A DNA stretch of 29,691 nt, from positions 1-29,691 of the forward strand of contig UQMD01000024.1 of assembly GCA_900542155.1 (NCBI GenBank), given 5' to 3'. Shown piece by piece: positions 9,674 to 16,820 of the stretch. Numbering within the stretch: position 1 is the first letter of the stretch; each line of letters opens with the position of its first letter. The position numbers were made by a program, and so were the translations under genes. The DNA comes from an uncultured Collinsella sp. Lineage in GTDB: Bacteria > Actinomycetota > Coriobacteriia > Coriobacteriales > Coriobacteriaceae. The notes beneath the pieces were generated by a model. It was not told the DNA's origin, did not search any database, and saw nothing but the letters and a program-made list of their open reading frames with translations.

Positions 9674-9790
9674 CCGTAAAACAAACGGTTAATACGCACC
9701 TGTACGTTTTCTTAAGGCCTTCTTTATGCCGCAGGTACGGTAATACGTTTTTTCGAACCCCTCAGCGCAAAACGTCCGTTAACAGAAGTG

Positions 9791-9824
9791 CGCGTGGACG
9801 ACTTTTGCTCGCCCGCGCGCACCA
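9791..9824 (-). terminator. Possible hairpin terminator after upp
   Basis: GTGCGCG near 9788 can pair with CGCGCAC near 9817 in the 280-bp space between upp and the atp operon. Only a weak T-rich stretch (TTCTGTT) follows on the minus strand. It is the best candidate for the end of the upp transcript, but the stem is short for its loop of over 20 nt. The rest of this space (9660-9864) holds the atp promoter and A/T-rich DNA with several ACGTTTT motifs of no known meaning. Confidence 0.3.
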
Positions 9825-9864
9825 TTTCTTCGTATTTGTGACCGTAGCCGACAAGGCCCAACGA

Positions 9865-10512
9865 CTAGAGCGTACCGTAGATGCGGTCGCCGGCGTCGCC
9901 CAGGCCGGGAACGATGTAGGCGGCCTCGTTGAGATGGTCATCGATGGCGCACGTATAAATATGTACGTCGGGGTCCTTTTCGGTCAGTGACTTGAGACCC
10001 TCGGGCGCGGCGACGATGCACAGCATGCGGATGTCCTTGACGCCACGCTCGCGCAGATAGCTGATAGCCATCTCGGCCGAGCCGCCCGTGGCGAGCATGG
10101 GGTCGACGACCAGGCAGATGCGCTGGTCGATATCCTTGGGCATCTTGCAGTAATACTCATGCGGCTCGTGGGTGACCTCGTCGCGCTCCATGCCGATGTG
10201 GCCCACGCGAGCAGAGGGCACCAGGTCGAGGATACCGTCGACCATGCCAAGGCCCGCACGCAGGATAGGCACGATGGCGAGTTTCTTGCCGGCGAGCTGT
10301 TTGAACGTGGCGGCAGTGATGGGGGTCTCGACCTCGACGTCTTCCATGGGCAGGTCGCGCATGGCCTCGTAGCCGTCAAAAAGCGCAAGCTCGCGCACGA
10401 GCTGGCGGAACTGATTGGTGCCGGTGCTCTTGTCGCGCAAGATCGACAGCTTGTGCTGGACGAGTGGGTGATCGACAAGGGTCACACGGGACGTATCGTA
10501 GGTGACGGTCAT
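9865..10512 (-). CDS. upp: Uracil phosphoribosyltransferase
   Basis: Upp makes UMP from uracil and PRPP in pyrimidine salvage. The 215-aa protein shows HPLVQHKLSILRDKSTG at the N terminus, ILRAGLGMVDGIL in the centre and the PRPP loop VVDPMLATGGSA. It ends with VPGLGDAGDRIYGT, which contributes to uracil binding. The open frame extends 40 codons upstream, but the ATG at 10512 has AAAGGGG before it and matches the family start (MTVTYDTSRVTLVDHPL). It lies between glpK and the atp operon; upp next to atp is a conserved Gram-positive arrangement. The 122-nt leader from glpK contains a GCACGGCG/CGCCGTGC hairpin (10563-10592) and a small CCTTG/CAAGG hairpin nearer the gene. Confidence 0.96.
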   Translation of the reverse strand: MTVTYDTSRVTLVDHPLVQHKLSILRDKSTGTNQFRQLVRELALFDGYEAMRDLPMEDVEVETPITAATFKQLAGKKLAIVPILRAGLGMVDGILDLVPSARVGHIGMERDEVTHEPHEYYCKMPKDIDQRICLVVDPMLATGGSAEMAISYLRERGVKDIRMLCIVAAPEGLKSLTEKDPDVHIYTCAIDDHLNEAAYIVPGLGDAGDRIYGTL

Positions 10513-10562
10513 GGGTTGAAGCCCCTTTCGTTGCGGCCGGAAGATGGCCTTGCTGACAAGGC

Positions 10563-10592
10563 GCACGGCGACGTTGTTGCCGCGCGCCGTGC
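10563..10592 (-). promoter_or_regulatory. Hairpin in the upp leader / glpK 3' end
   Basis: GCACGGCG (10563-10570) and CGCCGTGC (10585-10592) form an 8-bp stem between the glpK stop and the upp start. No T-run follows on the minus strand. It could be a 3' stabilising hairpin for glpK or part of a leader controlling upp. I see no clear PyrR-type or other known leader motif. Confidence 0.35.
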
Positions 10593-10634
10593 ATAAGTTT
10601 AACGGTTTGTTGTATCGAGTGCCCCGTCGCAACC

Positions 10635-12176
10635 CTACTGAGCGGTGCTGAGCGAGCGTTTGACGGCATCACGCCAGCCCGCCAGGTTTTGCTCGCGGCG
10701 CTCGGCGGACATATGAGGATGGAAGATTTTGACGATCTGAGCGTTTTGCTCCAGCTCCTCCAAATCCTCCCAGTAGCCGACGGCAAGGCCCGCCAAGTAC
10801 GCGGCGCCGATCGCCGTGGTCTCCACCGTCTCGCACTGCAGCACGGGGATATCCAGCAGATCGGCCTGGAATTGCATGATGAACTCGTTGCGCGAGGCAC
10901 CGCCATCGACGGACAGGCGCTCAATCGAAAGTCCCACGTCCTGCTCCATGGCGCGCAGCACGTCATAACTCTGATAGGCCATGGACTCGCAGGCCGCACG
11001 CACAATGGTCGCGCGACTCGAGGCACCGGTCAGGCCGCACACGATACCGCGAGCATGCGGGTCCCACCAGGGAGCGCCCAGGCCTGCGAAGGCGGGGACG
11101 AAGTAGCAGCCCTCGTTGTCGTTGATCGAAGCGGCGAGTTGCGCGGACTCGCTCACGCTCGAGATGATGCCCATGTTGTTGCGCAGCCAGTTCATGGTGG
11201 AGCCTGCGGCAAAGATAGAACCCTCGAGCGCATAGCTGATCTTGCCGTCAGCGGCGATACCGATCGTGGAGACCAGACCGTTCTTGGATTCGACGATCTC
11301 GTCGCCGGTGTTCATGAGCATAAAGCAACCCGTGCCATAGGTGTTTTTGGTCTGGCCGGGATGGAAGCAGCAGTGGCCGAATAGCGACGCCTGCTGGTCG
11401 CCCGCCACGCCCATGATGGGTGGCATGTTGGTCATGATGTCGCTCGCGACGCGGCCGTAATCGCCCGAGCTCCACCGAACCTCGGGCATCATGGAACGCG
11501 GGACGTCGAAAAGCGCCAGCAGATCGTCGTCCCAATCGAGCGCATGGATATTAAAGAGCGCGGTGCGGCTGGCATTGGTGTAGTCGGTAGCAAAGACCTG
11601 ACCGCCGGTGAGATTGTAGATGAGCCACGTGTCGATGGTGCCGAACATAAGGTCGCCCGCCGCGGCGCTCTCGCGCGCGCCGTCGACGTTATCGAGAATC
11701 CACTGCACCTTGGAGGCCGAGAAATACGGGTCGAGCGTAAGCCCCGTGCGGGAGCGCACCAGCTCTTCTGCGCCCTGCTCGACCAGCTCGTCGATCAGAG
11801 GTGCGGTGCGACGGCATTGCCACACGATGGCGTTATAGATAGGTTGGCCGCTTATGCGGTCCCACACCACCGTGGTCTCGCGCTGGTTGGAGATACCGAT
11901 GGCGGCAATGCGGTCAGAATGGATGCCGCTCTTAAACTGGACCTCCATCATGACCGCGATCTGGCTGGCAAGCACCGCCATGGGGTCTTGCTCCACCCAG
12001 CCAGGGCGCGGGAAGCTGGTTTTGACGCTGCGACGTGCCTGCGCGACGATGCATCCGTACTCGTCGACGATGGTCGCAAGTACCGAGGTGGTGCCGCAGT
12101 CGAGTGCCATGATGTAGGAACCGCCAAAGTTAAACGAGGCATCTTCCATGCCCAGGCTGCCCAGATTCAACGACAT
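10635..12176 (-). CDS. glpK: Glycerol kinase
   Basis: GlpK phosphorylates glycerol to sn-glycerol 3-phosphate in the cytoplasm. The 513-aa FGGY-family kinase shows IMALDCGTTS (phosphate-1 loop), GWVEQDP, ISNQRETTVVWD, the substrate segment FATDYTNASRT, GVAGDQQASLFG and YGTGCFML. It also has AGSTMNWLRNN, GLGAPWWDP and the C-terminal LSVDGGASRNEF. There are about 20 extra residues before the first beta strand. A second possible start is the Met at residue 10, but AAAGGTG upstream supports 12176. It sits 13 nt after tsaC, so both are probably on one transcript. No glycerol facilitator or glycerol phosphate dehydrogenase gene is adjacent. Confidence 0.96.
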   Translation of the reverse strand: MSLNLGSLGMEDASFNFGGSYIMALDCGTTSVLATIVDEYGCIVAQARRSVKTSFPRPGWVEQDPMAVLASQIAVMMEVQFKSGIHSDRIAAIGISNQRETTVVWDRISGQPIYNAIVWQCRRTAPLIDELVEQGAEELVRSRTGLTLDPYFSASKVQWILDNVDGARESAAAGDLMFGTIDTWLIYNLTGGQVFATDYTNASRTALFNIHALDWDDDLLALFDVPRSMMPEVRWSSGDYGRVASDIMTNMPPIMGVAGDQQASLFGHCCFHPGQTKNTYGTGCFMLMNTGDEIVESKNGLVSTIGIAADGKISYALEGSIFAAGSTMNWLRNNMGIISSVSESAQLAASINDNEGCYFVPAFAGLGAPWWDPHARGIVCGLTGASSRATIVRAACESMAYQSYDVLRAMEQDVGLSIERLSVDGGASRNEFIMQFQADLLDIPVLQCETVETTAIGAAYLAGLAVGYWEDLEELEQNAQIVKIFHPHMSAERREQNLAGWRDAVKRSLSTAQ

Positions 12177-12189
12177 CGCTTACACCTTT

Positions 12190-12933
12190 CTATTGCATCG
12201 GGCCAGACAGGACCCGTTCGATCTCTGATGCGGGAAGTGCGCCTTGGCGCAGGATCTGGAGCCCGCCGTGCTGGAACGACACGATGGTCGAAGCGTCGCG
12301 ACACGGGGTCTCACCGGCGTCGACGGCAACATCGACTCCCTCCAGGATGCGCTCCTCCACCGTGGCAAAACTTGCCGGCGCGGGCGCGCCATGCGTGTTG
12401 GCGCTGGTGCAGGCAAGAGGGCTGCCGCAGGCGCGGATGAGCGCTTGCACCACGGGCGAGGCCGAAGCGCGAAGCGCCACCGTGTCGTCGGCGGCGCGCA
12501 TAAAGGTCGGCACGCAGGGGGCCGCCTTGACCACGATAGTCAGGGCGCCCGGCCAGCATCGTCGGGCGAGCACGCGGGCCTCGTTAGGAATATCCACGCC
12601 ATAGCGATCGAGCGCCTCGGCATCATCGACCAGCCAGGCAACCGTTTGGGTGAGCTCGCGCTGCTTGAGGGTAAAGATACGACGATAGCCGGTACCGACC
12701 GCGGGGACCGCGGCGCCGTTGACGGTGGCCTGCGGATCGCGCGGCCACGATGGGAATTCGCTTGTATCTTGAGGCACGGCGTCCGAAAAGGCATTGACCG
12801 CCACAGCGACACCATAGACGGTCTCGGTCGGGATCAGGGCCAGACCGCCACAGCCGAGCACCTCGGCCGTACGCTCGACGGCAAGCCGATGCGGCTCCCG
12901 CGCTCCCTCGTATACCCGATAGACCGTCTGCAT
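12190..12933 (-). CDS. tsaC: L-threonylcarbamoyladenylate synthase (YrdC/TsaC type)
   Basis: This enzyme makes threonylcarbamoyl-AMP for the t6A37 modification of ANN-decoding tRNAs. The 247-aa product is a single YrdC domain without the extra C-terminal Sua5 domain. Visible motifs are GGLALIPTETVYGVAV, the KxR motif in LKQRE (Lys90, Arg92), RRCWPGALTIVV, and the segment with SPLACTSANTHGAP. Between VNAF and YRRIFTLK about 30 extra residues are inserted (roughly 50-82), Pro/Asp-rich and polar. The equivalent E. coli proteins run almost directly from one to the other. The start has AAGGGG upstream. It lies downstream of the toxin-antitoxin pair and just before glpK. Confidence 0.92.
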   Translation of the reverse strand: MQTVYRVYEGAREPHRLAVERTAEVLGCGGLALIPTETVYGVAVAVNAFSDAVPQDTSEFPSWPRDPQATVNGAAVPAVGTGYRRIFTLKQRELTQTVAWLVDDAEALDRYGVDIPNEARVLARRCWPGALTIVVKAAPCVPTFMRAADDTVALRASASPVVQALIRACGSPLACTSANTHGAPAPASFATVEERILEGVDVAVDAGETPCRDASTIVSFQHGGLQILRQGALPASEIERVLSGPMQ

Positions 12934-13080
12934 GTGTATGCCAGCCCCTTACGCTCTGGTGCAAGTTTGTTTACTGTGGGGCATTCTCGCACGAAACGTT
13001 CAATCTATTTGCCCAGAGCGCATGTTGGTTTGGTGAGCGGCTCTAGTAGTCGGTGAAAGTGAGGGGGTTATTGAAGGATT

Positions 13081-13383
13081 TTAGCGAGCAAGCGTAACGG
13101 TACGATCGGGGAACTCGATGCTTGCAACCAGTTTTCCGCCGAGGCTCTCTGCGTACCTGCTCAGCGTGTCGAGCCTCATCGAACCCAACTCCCCACGCTC
13201 GAGCTCGGATACACGTTTTTGAGAAACGCCCATCGACTGGGCGACCGACGCCTGTGTTAGATCTTTTAGCCTGCGAATCTGAGCAAGCTTATAGGCTTCG
13301 ATACGATCGCGAGTCCTGTCCTGCTCGGCGGTAATGGAGTCGCGTGTTATCCCGCGAGATTCCATATACTCATGCAGTTCCAT
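13081..13383 (-). CDS. XRE-family antitoxin (HigA-like)
   Basis: The 100-aa product contains a helix-turn-helix of the XRE/Cro type: KDLTQASVAQSMGVSQKRVSELERGE, about residues 40-66. It ends with SMRLDTLSRYAESLGGKLVASIEF, a tail typical of antitoxins partnered with RelE/Gp49-type toxins. Known members bind their toxin and repress the shared promoter. The ATG has AAGGAGG 10 nt upstream and overlaps the toxin 3' end by 14 nt, so translation is probably coupled. The gene order is toxin first, antitoxin second, as in higBA. The natural DNA target is probably the dyad at 13762-13802. Confidence 0.9.
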   Translation of the reverse strand: MELHEYMESRGITRDSITAEQDRTRDRIEAYKLAQIRRLKDLTQASVAQSMGVSQKRVSELERGELGSMRLDTLSRYAESLGGKLVASIEFPDRTVTLAR

Positions 13384-13735
13384 CTCGATCGAGCCTCCTT
13401 ACGTGGCGACGGTATATTTGCTCGGCCCTTGGAATGTTGATCGCATACCAGCCGTTCCATTTTGCCCTTGACGATCCCGCTCGCGACTTATCACCAACCA
13501 ATAGCAATACCGCCTGGCGCTTGGGGTCAAAGGCGAAGAGGATGCGAATCACCTGCCCACTACACGACGTCACTCTCAGCTCCTTTAAATGATGAAGCTT
13601 CGAGCCCTTTACGCGGTCAACCAGCGGACGACCAAGGCTGGGACCTTCCTTCTCGAGCACCAAAAGGTCTGCATAAATCTGCTTCAGCGTAGCTTCATCC
13701 TGCTCATCAAGCCAAGGTTCAATGTAATCAAGCAC
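13370..13735 (-). CDS. Type II toxin, RelE/HigB Gp49-like family
   Basis: Gp49-like RelE-fold toxins cleave mRNA on the ribosome. The 121-aa product shows the family core LLVLEKEGPSLGRPLVDRVKGSKLHHLKELRV, followed by IRILFAFDPKRQAVLLLVGDK with the conserved Phe-Asp-Pro and Gly-Asp-Lys. Further on are WYAINIPRAEQIYRRHV and a basic C terminus. The GTG at 13735 is the only standard start codon in the area, but it has no good ribosome site. A strong AAGGAG at 13772-13777 lies further upstream, with no ATG, GTG or TTG in frame after it. In-frame CTG (13753) or ATA (13765) would add six or ten residues and match the family N-terminal strand better. The true start is therefore uncertain. Confidence 0.88.
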   Translation of the reverse strand: MLDYIEPWLDEQDEATLKQIYADLLVLEKEGPSLGRPLVDRVKGSKLHHLKELRVTSCSGQVIRILFAFDPKRQAVLLLVGDKSRAGSSRAKWNGWYAINIPRAEQIYRRHVRRLDRDGTA

Positions 13736-13761
13736 GATACGGTACCGATGCAGCTGATTTG

Positions 13762-13807
13762 ATATACCTTTCTCCTTCTATAGTAGAAGTTTTACGGTAT
13801 ATTGCAA
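13762..13807 (-). promoter_or_regulatory. Promoter and nested dyad operator of the toxin-antitoxin pair
   Basis: A 41-bp dyad covers 13762-13802. ATATACC (13762-13768) pairs with GGTATAT (13796-13802). Six bases inside on each side, CTTCTA (13775-13780) pairs with TAGAAG (13784-13789) around a TAG centre. On the minus strand a -35 TTGCAA (13802-13807) and -10 TACTAT (13780-13785) are 16 bp apart, so the inner dyad sits on the -10 box. The Shine-Dalgarno AAGGAG (13772-13777) overlaps the dyad too. Binding by the antitoxin would block the promoter, the standard autoregulation in this class. Confidence 0.75.
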
Positions 13808-13840
13808 GGACAAACTTGCGCAGATATCTATTTGTTCAGC

Positions 13841-15091
13841 TTAAATACGCTGTTTGGGCTCGGTGACGACGGCTCGAACGATGCGGGGGCGATCGGTGAG
13901 GTCGCGGACGATGCGCACATCCGATAGACCCGCCTGACGGCAGAGCTCGGCGGCAGCGTCGAGGGCACCCTCGTAGAGCTCGCAGGCAAAGAGTCCGCCG
14001 GCACGCAGCATATAGGGTGCCGCATTGAGCAGGCGGCGGAAGATATCCAGGCCATCGGCACCGCCCTCGAGCGCCAAATCGGGCTCGAAGTCCTTGACCT
14101 CGTGCGGCAGCGAGCGCATAACGTCGGTCGGGATGTAAGGCGGGTTGGAGACGAGCACGTCGAAGGTGCCCCACTCGTCGTGGGGAATGGAGCTCACCAG
14201 GTTGGTGAGGCTGAAGGCAACCTCATCTGCCGTGAGGCCGAGCGCGTCGCGGTTTTTGGTGGCCAGATCGATAGCACGCGGCTCAATATCGGTAGCGGTG
14301 CAGGTAACGTGGCCGCGGCGCTCCCAAGCAAGGGAGAGCGAGATGCAGCCCGTGCCGCAGCCGACCTCGAGAACGCGAGCAGTGCGGGGCTCGGCTGGGG
14401 CAGGCGCAGCGGCATCCTGAGCTGAAGCCGTCTCCTGGTCGGCACCCTCGATGGCGATGCCGTATTCGTCGAGCTCGGGCTCAGCGGCTTCCGCAGTCTC
14501 GGCTTCCGCTGCCTGTGCGGCGGCTTCCTCGGCCTCGCGGTCGGCCAGTTCCTCGGCATAGGCACGGCTACCCAGCACGTCGCCGCCTAGCGCCGCCTCA
14601 TCGGCAGCCGTCAGGTTAGCGGCACGGCGCTCGGCGGTCGCGCGTTCGTCTGCCAGCGCGGCCTCGGCTTTGCGGGCCTCTTCGACCTCATCGTTCCAAG
14701 GCAGCTCAACACGCTGACGGGCAGCAGCCTCGGGGCTCAGCACCTCGGCATCCAGATAATTGAGGACTTCCTCGACGAGCATCTCGGTCTCGGGGCGCGG
14801 AATGAGCACACCGGGGGCGCACGCGACATCGATCATGCGAAACTGCGTGCTGCCCGTGATGTATTGCAGCGGCTCGCCCTTAGCGCGGCGGACAACGGCC
14901 GCGTGCATGGTCTCGAGCTGGGCCGCGTTAAGCGTCTCGTCCATGCGCATATATAAGTCGATGCGTGCCAAACCCGTGGCAGCGCACAGCAGCCACTCAG
15001 CAGAAAGACGGGGGTGCTCCTCGCCGCGCTCGGCCAGGTACTCCTTGGTCCACTCAAGACAACGCTTGATGGTCCAGATCTCGTTTGCCAT
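13841..15091 (-). CDS. prmC: Release factor glutamine methyltransferase PrmC with large insertion
   Basis: PrmC (HemK) methylates the Gln of the GGQ motif in RF1 and RF2. The N-terminal helical domain (about 1-80), ITGSTQFRMIDV, LIPRPETEMLVEEVL (97-110), the SAM site ARVLEVGCGTGCISLSLA (238-255) and the catalytic NPPY (316-319) are all present. Between residues about 112 and 236 lies an Ala/Glu-rich, low-complexity segment of about 110 extra residues. E. coli PrmC has roughly 20 residues between the same motifs. The protein is therefore 416 aa rather than about 280. The open frame extends 25 codons upstream, but the ATG at 15091 has GGGGAGGG before it and matches the family start. It lies downstream of prfA, its substrate gene, as in many bacteria. 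Confidence 0.94.
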   Translation of the reverse strand: MANEIWTIKRCLEWTKEYLAERGEEHPRLSAEWLLCAATGLARIDLYMRMDETLNAAQLETMHAAVVRRAKGEPLQYITGSTQFRMIDVACAPGVLIPRPETEMLVEEVLNYLDAEVLSPEAAARQRVELPWNDEVEEARKAEAALADERATAERRAANLTAADEAALGGDVLGSRAYAEELADREAEEAAAQAAEAETAEAAEPELDEYGIAIEGADQETASAQDAAAPAPAEPRTARVLEVGCGTGCISLSLAWERRGHVTCTATDIEPRAIDLATKNRDALGLTADEVAFSLTNLVSSIPHDEWGTFDVLVSNPPYIPTDVMRSLPHEVKDFEPDLALEGGADGLDIFRRLLNAAPYMLRAGGLFACELYEGALDAAAELCRQAGLSDVRIVRDLTDRPRIVRAVVTEPKQRI

Positions 15092-15139
15092 GGGGCCCTC
15101 CCCTCTTAAGCGCCGGGCGGCGCGCGAATGTCGGAGCAG

Positions 15140-15166
15140 ATTGTAAGCGAGGCAAGCGTTTGGCAA
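15140..15166 (-). promoter_or_regulatory. Candidate prmC promoter
   Basis: On the minus strand TACAAT (15140-15145) has TTGCCA (15161-15166) upstream with a 15-bp spacer, shorter than optimal. Transcription would start about 42 nt before the prmC ATG. The -10 box is the same as at the atp promoter. A promoter here makes sense because the prfA transcript appears to end at the terminator at 15641-15682. Confidence 0.4.
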
Positions 15167-15480
15167 GGGACGATTGAAGGCGATTATCGAGAATCAGCCC
15201 AGATTTTTGGATGGGTCTCGTCCAAAGTGCTCATTCGTCGACGTCCATATTTGAATCCGTCAAGATTTTGGCAAGGTTGCCCTAAAACTGACCAATATCT
15301 AACCAAACACTTGCCACATCGCTTGACGCGCGACACGCCAAAATTCGCCCCACGACTTCTCGAACGATAATTTAAGCATTATTTTCGGCGATAGACGCAT
15401 GCCGATCATTGCTTTGCGCAGGTGAACGGCTCAATAACTATCAAAGCAGATTGAATAACATCCCAAAGCAATGTACCCAA
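15167..15480. other. A/T-richer intergenic stretch without a gene
   Basis: This is the first part of the 661-bp gap between prmC and prfA. It is clearly A/T-richer than the flanking genes. I see no convincing open frame with a ribosome site, no tRNA and no known riboswitch. Sites such as TTGCCA and TTGACG followed by A/T-rich hexamers occur on the minus strand, so extra promoters are possible. It may be decayed mobile-element DNA, given the repeats on its right. Confidence 0.5.
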
Positions 15481-15482
15481 CC

Positions 15483-15567
15483 TAGTCGTTGGACGTTCTT
15501 GTTTGACTAGTCATTTAAGAACGTCCCCAACGACTACTCATTTAAGTCTGTCCCCAATGAGTGCCCC
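15483..15567. repeat. Tandem and inverted short repeats
   Basis: TAGTCGTTGG-ACGTTCTT (from 15484) pairs with AAGAACGTCCCCAACGACTA (15517-15536), apart from two extra C residues. Overlapping that, two units of about 28 nt lie in tandem: the first contains TCATTTAAGAACGTCCCCAA and the second TCATTTAAGTCTGTCCCCAA. The second unit also forms its own dyad (ACTCATT/AATGAGT, 15537-15563). Beyond it TGCCCC/GGGGCA is another small hairpin. Together this resembles the ends of REP-like elements, but there is no transposase in the window. Confidence 0.7.
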
Positions 15568-15611
15568 ACATCCGGGGCAAGGCAACGCCGCAGGTAGAGG
15601 ACGGACAGCGA

Positions 15612-15711
15612 GCGCCGCTCAGAGCGAACAAGTTGGCATGAAAAAGGCAAGGCATAGACCTTCTGGTCATGCCTTGCCTTTTGAATGACAAATTGTCGCT
15701 CTGGGCGGCGC
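15612..15711. repeat. 100-nt palindromic element, copy A
   Basis: The outer arms 15612-15627 (GCGCCGCTCAGAGCGA) and 15696-15711 (TCGCTCTGGGCGGCGC) pair over 16 bp with one G-T wobble. Inside them ACAAGTTGGCAT and ATGACAAATTGT pair imperfectly, and at the centre lies a terminator hairpin. Copy B at 21588-21687 has the same 100-nt length, with only a few substitutions. Two of the differing positions sit in the outer arms and change together with their partners or keep a wobble. The element lies between prfA and prmC. Confidence 0.92.
15641..15682 (-). terminator. Bidirectional intrinsic terminator inside element A
   Basis: AAAAAGGCAAGGCAT pairs with ATGCCTTGCCTTTT, and an inner GACC/GGTC stem is closed by a four-base loop with one bulged base between the two stems. 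The minus strand ends in five T residues and the plus strand in four, so it can stop transcription from either side. For the minus strand it would end the prfA transcript. Confidence 0.9.
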
Positions 15712-15723
15712 GCAGCGTCGACC

Positions 15724-15753
15724 GGTTACGCGGTTTGGTAAAACCGCGTAACC
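15724..15753 (-). repeat. Stop-codon hairpin with conserved tail behind prfA
   Basis: GGTTACGCGGTTT (15724-15736) and AAACCGCGTAACC (15741-15753) form a perfect 13-bp stem with loop GGTA, and the last base belongs to the prfA stop codon. The tail CGCGCAGCGTCGA (15709-15721) follows and overlaps the outer arm of element A. Stem bases differ from copy C (44-87), but pairing, loop, tail and position are the same. Confidence 0.85.
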
Positions 15754-16820
15754 TACACTGCCTGTGCCAGCTTCTCGGCTCGCTCGGCGGCGGCAAGTGC
15801 CTCGATGACGGTGCCGAGCTGGTCGCCCAGAAGGACGCCGTTGTAGGTGGAGTTGAAGCCGATACGGTGATCGGTCACGCGGTCCTGGGGCTGGTTGTAA
15901 GTACGGATCTTCTCGGAACGGTTGCCGTGGCCGATCTGGCTTTGGCGCTCGGCACCGAGCTCGGCCTGCTGCTTCTCGAGCTCCATCTCGTACAGACGGG
16001 CGCGCAGCATCTGCATGCAGACTTCACGGTTCTGGATCTGGGAGCGCTGTTCCTGCGACTGCACCACGGTGTTGGTGGGCAGGTGGGTGATGCGCACGGC
16101 AGAGTAGGTGGTGTTAACGCACTGACCGCCAGGGCCGGAGGCGCAGTAGGTGTCGATGCGCAGGTCGGACTGGTTGATCTGAACGTCGATCTCCTCGGCC
16201 TCGGGAAGCACGGCGACGGTTGCCGTGGAGGTCTGGATACGGCCCTGGGACTCGGTCTTGGGAACGCGCTGGACACGGTGCACGCCGGACTCGTACTTCA
16301 TGACGGAGTAGACGCGGTCGCCCTCGACCTTGAACTCGATGGACTTAAAGCCGCCGGCCTCGCTGGGGCTGGAATCGAGCACGGTGGTCTTCCAGCCGCG
16401 CGACTCGCAGAAGCGCTGGTACATCTTGTACAGATCGCCGGCAAAGATGGCCGCCTCGTCGCCACCGGCGGCGGAGCGGATCTCGACGATGGTGTTCTTG
16501 TCGTCGTTGGGGTCGCTCGGGATGAGCATGTACTTAATGTCTTCCTCGAGCTGGGGAAGCTTGGACTCGTTTTCGGAGATGTCCATCTGGAGCATCTCTT
16601 TCTCATCGGCATCGGTGGTATCGTGGAGCATTTCCTTGGCAGCCTCGATGTCATCGAGCGCGCCGATGTACTCGCGCGAGGCGGCGATGAGGTCGGACTG
16701 GTGCGCGTACTCCTTGTTGAGACGCGTGAACTCCTTGATATCGGAGGCGACGGCCGGGTCGGAGAGCTTCTTCTCGAGCTCCTCGTAGGCCTTGATAATC
16801 TTTTCGAGCTTGTCGCGCAT
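15753..16820 (-). CDS. prfA: Peptide chain release factor 1
   Basis: RF1 reads UAA and UAG stop codons and triggers peptide release on the ribosome. The 355-aa length is normal. The stop-recognition tripeptide is PxT type (VPKTESQGRIQTS), which marks RF1 rather than RF2, and the GGQ loop reads ASGPGGQCVNTTYSAVRITH. The Gln is the site PrmC methylates. A Cys follows GGQ where His or Ser is usual. The N-terminal coiled-coil domain (about 1-100) is intact. AAGGAG lies 7 nt before the ATG. The gene ends in the stop-codon hairpin at 15724-15753 and is separated from prmC by 661 bp of repeats. Confidence 0.97.
   Translation of the reverse strand: MRDKLEKIIKAYEELEKKLSDPAVASDIKEFTRLNKEYAHQSDLIAASREYIGALDDIEAAKEMLHDTTDADEKEMLQMDISENESKLPQLEEDIKYMLIPSDPNDDKNTIVEIRSAAGGDEAAIFAGDLYKMYQRFCESRGWKTTVLDSSPSEAGGFKSIEFKVEGDRVYSVMKYESGVHRVQRVPKTESQGRIQTSTATVAVLPEAEEIDVQINQSDLRIDTYCASGPGGQCVNTTYSAVRITHLPTNTVVQSQEQRSQIQNREVCMQMLRARLYEMELEKQQAELGAERQSQIGHGNRSEKIRTYNQPQDRVTDHRIGFNSTYNGVLLGDQLGTVIEALAAAERAEKLAQAV

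Noticed and set aside
12952..13020. CGCTCTGG/CCAGAGCG inverted repeat between the antitoxin gene and tsaC
   Set aside because: It shares 8 bases with the arms of the 100-nt element but in the opposite polarity, with no inner structure; most likely chance.
15167..15480. tRNA or riboswitch in the prfA-prmC gap
   Set aside because: No cloverleaf, no CCA end and no known riboswitch core could be found on either strand.
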